Positions 56,849 to 64,000 of a stretch of 64,000 nt of DNA are shown piece by piece. The translations under genes and the position numbers were made by a program. Position 1 is the first letter of the stretch. Each line of letters begins with the position of its first letter. The DNA comes from Hawksworthiomyces lignivorus (taxonomy: Eukaryota > Ascomycota > Sordariomycetes > Ophiostomatales > Ophiostomataceae): NCBI GenBank assembly GCA_002917075.1, contig NTMA01000097.1:88947-152946 (forward strand), written 5' to 3'. Below the pieces are notes generated by a model that made no database searches, had not been told where the DNA came from, and saw only the letters and a list, made by a program, of their open reading frames with translations.

Positions 56849-57147
56849 TGTGTTCGTGCGGAGAAGAGCTGGTTCTAGTGGAATTGGCTACCAAGTAAGA
56901 AAATGGAAGCTGAAAAACAAAGTATGACGAAGAGAGAGGAAAGATTTTAAAGATAGGGCCACTTCCTTGTTCCATTATCTACATTATACATTACTTTCAT
57001 TAACGGGTGAGGTATCCTAAGCTGATTATTAGCCGGCCCGCCAGCAGGCGGCAGCCGGCATTTGCTAAAACGTATGCCCTTCTAGAAACCCTCATATAAT
57101 TAATACACAGTAAGAACAGAGGATAAGTACACAAAGCGTGTATTTCG

Positions 57148-58734
57148 CTATGATCTTAATGGATACACGGGGACAAGCCGGCCATCCAGCACACGGTCCA
57201 CCGCCGTCTGCACCTGCGTCGCGAATCCGGCGTCCTGGAAGAGAATGCCAAGCTCCTGGCTGGTAAACCAGCTGGCGCGATCCATGTTACCGGACCCCAA
57301 GACAGTGTACCTGCCGTCAACAATGGTCAGCTTGATATGGGATTGCACAGGCTCCTCGTCGTCCACGACAAATCCACTCCTGTTGACTTTTTGTGCCCTT
57401 GGTCTTGAAAGCGCGGTTTCCTCGTCGTCAGCTGTGCCTGACGAGCCCGAAATAATAGATACGCCAGCGTGGCGATCTTGGTCACGTAGAGGCCTGTAAT
57501 AGGAAATTTTGAGGTTCCCGCACTGTCGGTTCTCCCGGTTTGATTCAGACCGTAGTGCCTCGTACCGTTTGATAAAACCCCGGACACACCGCACTGTTGT
57601 CGTGAAGGCGGTCAGAATCTGCTCCCACACCATCATGCTCTTGCCTGTCACAACCGAGACGTCAACACCCCTGCTCAGCGCGCCCAACAAAGCGACAATG
57701 GCAGCTTCTGTTGTCAGATTGGGGGTGCTGACGTAAATGCTGCGCCGAGCGGTTGCAAAGAGATGGAGCATGGCGAGGTTAAGCGGCGTTGGAGGCGGAG
57801 GTGCATAGTCCTGCCATGGAAAAAGACGAAAGTGGGGATTGCGATGATGCGAGGAGGGCAGGACAATTGTTGGAATGGCCGTGCTTGCGTGAAAGCGGAC
57901 GACGATGCTTCCTGGTCCGTCTACATCAAGCGGGGACACATTGATGCCGGTGGAAGTCTCGCCGGTCGTTGCTACTCCGCTGTCCACATGCGTCTGCTGC
58001 GGCACAACATCGCCGGCAGGAAGAGCTGGCAGATCGTCGCCCCAAGTCCCTCCGTAGAATGACAGCAGCCGGCTGACGGAAGCACCAGCGACCTCCACGC
58101 AGCCTTCCAGCCAGGGCTCCCAGCTGACATTGCAGCTGGGCAAAAAGGCCCGCTGCCGGTCTATCAGAACATATTTCGGATGCATGACGCTAAAGGGCAA
58201 GAAAAAAAGGCTCTTGACAGTCAGGTCAATGCCGGCCTCCTGTAAGATGTGGGCAGGAGGAAGACCCAGCTGGGAAGGCCATGTCGCCGGCGGATACACA
58301 TAGCCGTCGCGCGACGCGGTATGGAAGAGTTTTTGGAAGAGGGAGCGAGAAGATAAGCATATGCGGATGCGGAGCAGAGGAATAGCGTTGTCCGAGGAAC
58401 CCGCCGCCGCCGCCGATCTCTGGCGCTGCCGCTCCTGGGCTATCCGCAAAATCGCTGCAGACAGGTCATTGAGGCTCTTGGAGGGGGCCCAAAAACATGT
58501 CACAAAGATGATCTCCTTCTGCGCCGCCAAGACTGCCGGCAGGAGCGCTGACGCAAACACCGATGCCCCGGTGCCGAGGCGAAAGGACTGCACTACGCTG
58601 TCCGTGGTCAGCTCGTCTGTGACGTGCCGGGTGTCGCTGTAGTCGCTCAGGGGAAGCTCATTTCTCACAGCGCTAGCAGGCGCGTTGTGCAATTGGACGC
58701 CGAGCTCCCTTGCAAAGCTGTGCAGTTCATCCAT
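57148..58734 (-). CDS. Phospholipase D superfamily protein with two HKD motifs, 528 aa
   Basis: Single exon. Two catalytic HxK(x)4D motifs are complete: H185-K187-D192 in HPKYVLIDRQRAFLPSCNVS and H466-K468-D473 in HIKLTIVDGRYTVLGSGNMD. Each is followed by the GSxN or SxNV-type serine/asparagine region expected for a phosphatidyl transferase fold. There are no PX, PH or C2 domains, and the protein is far shorter than Spo14-type PLD, so it belongs to the PLD-like/cardiolipin synthase-like group found in many fungi. There is no signal peptide. The loop between the motifs includes a Thr/Val/Asp-rich segment and a disordered stretch with GSSGTADDEET. Possible activities are phosphodiester or phospholipid hydrolysis or transfer; the substrate cannot be told. 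Confidence 0.88.
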   Translation of the reverse strand: MDELHSFARELGVQLHNAPASAVRNELPLSDYSDTRHVTDELTTDSVVQSFRLGTGASVFASALLPAVLAAQKEIIFVTCFWAPSKSLNDLSAAILRIAQERQRQRSAAAAGSSDNAIPLLRIRICLSSRSLFQKLFHTASRDGYVYPPATWPSQLGLPPAHILQEAGIDLTVKSLFFLPFSVMHPKYVLIDRQRAFLPSCNVSWEPWLEGCVEVAGASVSRLLSFYGGTWGDDLPALPAGDVVPQQTHVDSGVATTGETSTGINVSPLDVDGPGSIVVRFHASTAIPTIVLPSSHHRNPHFRLFPWQDYAPPPPTPLNLAMLHLFATARRSIYVSTPNLTTEAAIVALLGALSRGVDVSVVTGKSMMVWEQILTAFTTTVRCVRGFIKRYEALRSESNRENRQCGNLKISYYRPLRDQDRHAGVSIISGSSGTADDEETALSRPRAQKVNRSGFVVDDEEPVQSHIKLTIVDGRYTVLGSGNMDRASWFTSQELGILFQDAGFATQVQTAVDRVLDGRLVPVYPLRS

Positions 58735-59018
58735 TGCTAGCTGTGATGAGCTGTGCTCTGGTTTGCGTCAAAATCGAGATGGTGAGCCATGGAAGGAGAA
58801 AGAAGGAAAGATGCTGCTGGCATGCGAATTCAATAAGCTGTGTTTAGAGGCAGTAGTACGAGTGTCCATAGCGGGGTCGGTGACCAAACAAAGGCGCCGC
58901 ACCGTAAATTGGCTCTGGCTCAGCAGAGAGCAACAAGGGCGCAGACAATGTACCAAGACAAACACATCCTATTTTCATCACGACACAATTAAATTTACAT
59001 ATATATCTATCTCGACAT

Positions 59019-59816
59019 TCAGATGAGTTTTGCTGCCCATAAGACGGCGCTGTTCAGGTACGCGACGAAGTCGTCGTCTTCATACGACGCATCAAAATGG
59101 CCCAGCGCCGTGTAGAACACGCGCGTCCCCGTCTTCTCAAAGTCGGGCCACGTCCAGGAGATCGGGTGATCGTCGCCGTGCTTGCCACCTTCATAGGTCG
59201 TCTCGTCCGTAGCGAGCAGGATGTGCACGTCCTCCGGGCCTGGAGCAGCGCCGCTGGCAGTCTTGACGGCCGTCGCCACGGCGCACGAGCCAGGCTGGTA
59301 GTTGTACCACTCGTCAAAATACGAAAAGGACGGCTCCGGGGCTGTCGCCTCGGTGGCAGACGACACCTTGGCCAAAAGCGCGGACACAACAGGGTGCTTG
59401 GGATCCTTGATGATGACCCGCCCCAGCTGCGGCACGGGGTGCTCGGAAAACGAGGCGCCTAGGAGACGACCGTAGAAACCATCTGGGTCAATCTCTTTCG
59501 ACTGCAGGGCCGCTGACGCAGCATGGATGCCGATGACTCCGCCGCCGCCGCCGCCGACGTACTTCTTGAGCGCGCCAAGCTGCGCCGCATCGAGAATGTC
59601 TCCAGTGTTGTGCAGGAACACGATCACACGGTAGCGCGCAAGATTGTCGGCTGTGAAGGTGGCCTCGGCGTCCTCGGACGCATCGACCTGAAAAGGCGTG
59701 TGCGTGCTCCTGGACGCCTCAGCCAGGCGCTGGAACGCTGCGATGCCGGCCGCGATGGAGGCGTGACGGTAGAGCACCGTCTTAGAAAAGACCAGCACGC
59801 GGAAGGGATCCGCCAT
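59019..59816 (-). CDS. ThuA-like domain protein, 265 aa
   Basis: Fold related to class I glutamine amidotransferases; bacterial ThuA takes part in trehalose and disaccharide catabolism, while the fungal role is unknown. The sequence fits the family: RVLVFSKTVLYRHASI at the start, then VFLHNTGDILDAAQLGALKKYV, GGVIGIHAAS, FYGRLLGASFSEHP, FDEWYNY, LLATDETTYEG, HPISWTWP and the closing VFYTALGHFDASYED. I chose the ATG at 59816 (MADPFRVLVF); an upstream ATG at 59933 would add a hydrophobic stretch that is not part of the family. A run of six glycines precedes VIGIHA. Single exon. It follows a 284-nt gap after the PLD-like gene and is on the same strand. Confidence 0.88.
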   Translation of the reverse strand: MADPFRVLVFSKTVLYRHASIAAGIAAFQRLAEASRSTHTPFQVDASEDAEATFTADNLARYRVIVFLHNTGDILDAAQLGALKKYVGGGGGGVIGIHAASAALQSKEIDPDGFYGRLLGASFSEHPVPQLGRVIIKDPKHPVVSALLAKVSSATEATAPEPSFSYFDEWYNYQPGSCAVATAVKTASGAAPGPEDVHILLATDETTYEGGKHGDDHPISWTWPDFEKTGTRVFYTALGHFDASYEDDDFVAYLNSAVLWAAKLI

Positions 59817-60402
59817 TACCGACAGAGACAAATATGATAACAATACAGAGAGAAAAGGACGAACACCAAAAAGATCACCTAATATAACAAAGAGAGAAGA
59901 AAAGAAGTGGTTATCAAGCAAGTATGATATCAAGCTGAGAGATTCTCTATTTATGACGCGAGCATTCTATTCAGCGATATAATAGGTGCGATTTTTTTTA
60001 TCTCTGCACCGGAACGTCAATCGAGGTGGGGAAGAAGCACTTGGTCAAGGCCAAAACAACTCCCCTATTTGCGGTTCTTCTGGCCCGAAGCGAAGAGCTA
60101 GAGCAAATGTCGGGCTAGGTAAAGAGATGGCCGGTCGATAGACCGAAATGACGTGACATGAGCAGAACCAGAGTGTAATCGGTGAATAAACCAAGAGGGT
60201 GGTACGAAAAGGCGATAAGAAATTGAATTGCAAACTCGCCCAAAGTAAAAGCAGTCCCTTAGCGCATCCCCTGTCAAGTATTATACAAATCCGCCCTTAG
60301 GGGAATAGCACAGCGCCTTGTGTATCTAGTCGTTACAAGTGTCCAACATAAAAATAAATCCTTTTGACAAATACCGTGTACTCCAAATCTCATAAAAAGG
60401 CC
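59817..60402. other. Intergenic region left of the rhodopsin-fold gene
   Basis: Upstream region of the ThuA-like gene and 3' region of the membrane protein gene. AT-rich with T runs; no gene seen. Confidence 0.5.
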
Positions 60403-62000
60403 TCAATGACGGCCCCACCACTTCTTCTTCATCTTGCCAGTCTCGCTCTGGACCCGTGTCTCTACGCCAGCCGACAAACCAAGCCCGAAGGGATCAACTT
60501 GGTCCCGGACGAAAGCATCTTCATAGTGTGCATTACCAATGTCGCTGCTGCTGCTGCCGCTGTCTTTTCTCATGTGTGCAGACGTCATCAAAGTTGGCGA
60601 AAGACCAGCCAACTCGTTATCGAATCCTAGATTGCCGTTGGCGTTGACCGGGCGGCTGCCCAGGCGACTGCTCAGGGGACTATCCCCATTGCGGCTGCCC
60701 AGCTTGTAATCATAGCGCTCTCTACTCGTGATCTCAACCTCCTTCGTCACGAGGATCCGGAAGACTTGCTGCCGCAGGACGGGCCAGAAGATGGGAATGC
60801 TGGCACAGATGCTAGCGAGGTTAACCTCGAGAGATGCTAGTAAGGTTGTGTCCGGAGCGTAAAAGGTAGAGTCCAAGATCGTCTCAACAGGAGAATTGAA
60901 GGAAATGACTAGTAAAATGAGGCGCCATGCCGCAAATACATTGACCCTGTCGTGATGCGGTGAAAAGTTAGAAAGGAAAGGAAACCGTAGAGTCGATGGT
61001 ATAGCAAGCGACCCAGAAAACTTACAAGCATCCAAGGAGCAGCAGGACCAACATGCCTGCACGGGTGCGCAACGGCACCGAGTTATCAAAGAATAGCGGG
61101 AGAGGAACAGCCAGTACGAAAATATCTAGGACCATATTGATAGCCGTATGCGCAATGAAAGCAGCGCGGTCTGTTGTGATGCCAAAGCCGTAGCATGTCC
61201 CTCCATTAGGTGTTAAATCCCAGTACTCGTGGACAGGGAAGCAGGGAAACCAAGCCATGAACGAAAATGCAGTGCCCCAGAGACTAACAGTGACAATGAG
61301 CACTTGGCAGATCCGCCGCATGAGAAGATCATTTTCAAAGATGCGGAGATATTGGAATAAGAGGGAGAGCTTCATGAAGGCCGTTGAGCTGATGTAAGTT
61401 GAGTTCCCGATATAAAACAGCTGGAAAGAGAAGAAGGCAATGGATCAGTTGACGAAGACAATAAACAGAACAAAAGAAGAACCACAGAGACAAATATATT
61501 TGCGACTCTGCGCTATTCAAACTTACAATCAAGAAATTACGCAATTCATGTGGCTTGAAAAGAAAAAGATGTTGACCCAAACCAAAGCTAGGCCCTAGAA
61601 GACATTAGCATTTTACAATAAGGAAGAATCTAATCAGCGGTGAAAATAGGCATACCAATACAAATCGCGGTAGCAGATGCGAGTATTGTGATCTTTTCAG
61701 CGACGACAGTTAGCAAAGGGACAAACAGCTCCGAATACGGGAGAAATTTACTCACAAGATAGAGGCAAACGAACAAGTCGTCCCACCCAAGCTTGCGAAC
61801 AACGAAAGTTCGAATATACAACCGTGACACAACACATAAGAAGGCAAGAGACTGTCACCAGTTAGTCTTTACATAGGACCTCTACCAGGAGACTGGCCAC
61901 ATACCGTTACTGAGATAACGATGCCGCGAATGGCTGCTGGATCGTTCTGCCACGGGGTGGGCTGCTCGAGGTATGCAGTGAGATTGAACTGAGAATCCAT
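60403..62000 (-). CDS. Rhodopsin-fold (SAT4-type) integral membrane protein, 411 aa
   Basis: Fungal seven-helix membrane protein of the rhodopsin-domain family that also contains PTH11-like receptors. I read six exons: 62000-61905, 61851-61756, 61692-61656, 61594-61527, 61420-61026 and 60946-60403; introns are 53-106 nt. The assembled protein has SRLYIRTFVVRKLGWDDLFV, the hallmark Arg-x-Tyr-x-Arg and Gly-x-Asp-Asp block of the family; FGLGQH; STAFMKLSLLFQYLRIF; AWFPCFPVHEYWD; and WRLILLVISFN before a charged C-terminal tail of about 110 residues with EVEITSRERYD. There is no CFEM domain. It ends GKMKKKWWGRH, a basic tail. Function is unknown; receptor roles for relatives such as PTH11 are known only for members with extra domains. 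Intron 2 is 63 nt and has no stop, so it could be retained. Confidence 0.87.
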
Positions 62001-64000
62001 GATTGTAGTACAGAGAAGTGCCGAGTAAATACAGCAAGAAATAGAAAGAGACCAAAGTCTCCTCTAACTAAATGTTCATAACTATATGAGCAGATAGTCA
62101 AATGATATTAGACGTAGGTGACGACAAAATTAAAAGCACCTAAAAAAGTAGCCTCCTGAATATTTATATATTTTAAAGCAACCAAGAGAAAGAGAAGAGA
62201 ATTAGAAATAACATGGAAGGGATGAACGGAAAACAATCATTCAAGTCGGAGAAATAAGAAAGGCTAGGAGGAATGAACCAGATTTCTACGACCGGTGTTC
62301 TATCCCTACTGTTCGATTCCTTACATATATCATGGATACGACGCGTATTTGTCCCCAAGTACCGAGAGATACTGGAATATAACCTTCACACCAGTGATTT
62401 ATTACCTTCGCGAACATATCTATTGTATGGGTGTAGATACTCTTGATAACAGATAGTTTCTGCTACACTGATCGTTTTTGCAAGACCTTTCCACACAGGT
62501 TTCATCCTACGAGCTTACCCTATAGCAAGGCTGAAAATAAAGTGGATGAGAGGAGAAGAAGGATTCAAGGGGTCAAAGCCCCAAAGAAATAAAACCAAAG
62601 TAATAAACCAATGGCATATCTCATCCCATGTACTGGAGTGGTTGTCCAGAATCGAGCCAAGCCTCCTTCTGGCCGTCTTTTTCTTTTCTTTCCTGTTTGG
62701 GGGGAGAGGGAGTTCAAATATGCTATGAAGTAGCAAGAGAAATGGTGGTGTAAAGACGAGCTGTTGTTCTTTTTTGTCTTGTTTTAGCCCCGATGTGAGA
62801 TCGACGCCCCCGTACGATATGCCTTTGACCATGCCGCCATCCTGCCTAAAACTTTGGACACCTTCGTCCACTCACTCACCTTGGAATTTAGCCTTAGCAT
62901 GCATTTGTGGCGTTTGGCTGGTCCTAAAACTTAGGGAGATGGAGTAAAAAGGCGATTTGTCTGTGATTTACGCCGGTGAACTACGAACGGCTACTGTCAC
63001 CACCAACCGATTCGCCGGGCAAATTCTCTCGTCGGAAATTTTTCGGACCTATCATAACATACAGTTTTCCCGATGTTGCCAACAACTTTGCCTTCTATCT
63101 AAGGCAGTAGATGCAAAACCAAAACATTCGCCTTCTCGTCACCGGCGGAGAATATGCCGAAACGAAAAAATGTAAAAGAAAGAAAAACACTTGCCAAATA
63201 CATCATCTGACGCTGAAAGATTGAAATTACCATCAGCTAAACATCTTCCCGCAGCAAAACTGAGTACAAGACGGGTATCTCTTATCAGTTCCGTTTGTGA
63301 CAATCCTCCCTTATGCTAAGGCATCCAACTTCTCAATACTCTAGATATTACCTTTAACACCAGTTTAGTTGCTACGATTACGACTGCAAATTTACTTGAT
63401 CACAATAGGCTATCGAGCAAAGCCACACTGAAAGTAGCTCCGGAAATCATGGTGACATGTACTGCGTAGCTGTTTGTGCCCTCTGCGTCTCCAGCTCGCC
63501 TGCACAGACCTCGTCTGGGAGCATTCTGTTCGCCCTGATCGCAGGAAAGCGTAGCGACGTCGCGTCAGATACCAGCATTTAGAAAGAAAATGAGTGGAAA
63601 ATTGAGAGTAGAGAAAATAGAGAAGCACAAATATTTTCAAGCAGGATAAAGCGCACCCCGAGATTTACGCATTGGTCACGGGTTTGTCGAGCAAAATGAT
63701 CGAGAGCCTGCCTTGTAAGCTGGCAATACGGACAATCTATATTATATATTCAAATATCCCTAATCCCTGCTCTGTTAAGAAAGAACGTAAAATCAATGCC
63801 TTAGGCCACATCGTTTCCATAAATTGCCCCTTTTGGACAAAATACCGCCTTATTATTGGCCTATCTATCCTTGCCCAGAAAACCCGCTTTAAGCGTACTA
63901 CCAATTTTTTCATTGGCTCATTTCGCTTAGTCAATTGTTTACTTTGCTTTGTTTACATCGTGAAATCTGTGGCCTGTAGATACACCCTGAAATCGCTGTA
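62001..64000. other. 2 kb right-hand intergenic region
   Basis: AT-rich upstream region of the membrane protein gene. The few frames (up to about 118 codons) are not recognisable. No RNA gene or mobile element seen. Confidence 0.5.

Noticed and set aside
59817..59933. Hydrophobic N-terminal extension of the ThuA-like protein
   Set aside because: The family starts close to RVLVFSK. The extension is T-rich leader sequence and would create a signal-like segment not found in the family.
51927..62000. Secondary-metabolite cluster around GDSL, AKR and rhodopsin-fold genes
   Set aside because: No polyketide synthase, NRPS, terpene cyclase, P450 or cluster regulator is present.

Overview
The window is a piece of nuclear DNA from a filamentous ascomycete (Pezizomycotina, most likely Sordariomycetes; Hypocreales is an inference). 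The evidence is short spliceosomal introns (53-119 nt, with one of 806 nt) that have CTAAC-type branch sites, pyrimidine-rich promoters, and typical fungal families: a Prm10/ThrE transporter, a SAT4-type rhodopsin-fold membrane protein, a DNF3 flippase, MFS sugar permeases and Brf1 of the Pol III machinery. There are no operons, ribosome binding sites or CRISPR arrays.

Layout. The left edge cuts an alpha-glucoside-permease-like MFS gene that carries an in-frame TAG codon. It converges on a long, unrecognised, disordered nuclear-type protein gene (1479-3962, minus). From there to about 35 kb the window is gene-poor, with intergenic blocks of 2-9.5 kb. It holds only the ThrE/Prm10 membrane protein gene (9968-12934, minus), a bHLH factor with an SREBP-like basic region and a remote first exon (16514-18387, minus), the signal peptidase subunit SEC11 (27889-28598, minus, three exons) and a BTB-domain gene (30766-31800, plus). 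At 35.4 kb lies a small secreted histidine-rich protein with a Kex2-like site. BRF1 (TFIIIB) follows, then a two-exon DNF3-type P4-ATPase flippase.

From 41 kb on the window is gene-dense: an MFS hexose-type transporter (minus), a secreted GDSL/SGNH hydrolase (plus), and a run of five minus-strand genes: AP-2 mu (with a 7-nt last coding exon), an aldo-keto reductase, a PLD-superfamily protein, a ThuA-like protein, and a six-exon rhodopsin-fold membrane protein.

How the genes relate. Most are housekeeping genes: secretion (SEC11), membrane asymmetry and endocytosis (DNF3, AP-2 mu), Pol III transcription (BRF1) and sugar uptake (two MFS genes). The window does not look like a classical secondary-metabolite cluster. 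The least explained items are the His-rich secreted protein, the 827-residue orphan, the dispersed 9-mer TACGGAGTA, a G-rich 14-nt minisatellite and a tRNA-like relic next to BRF1. All exon boundaries were read by eye from splice signals and family continuity; no alignment or transcript data were available.
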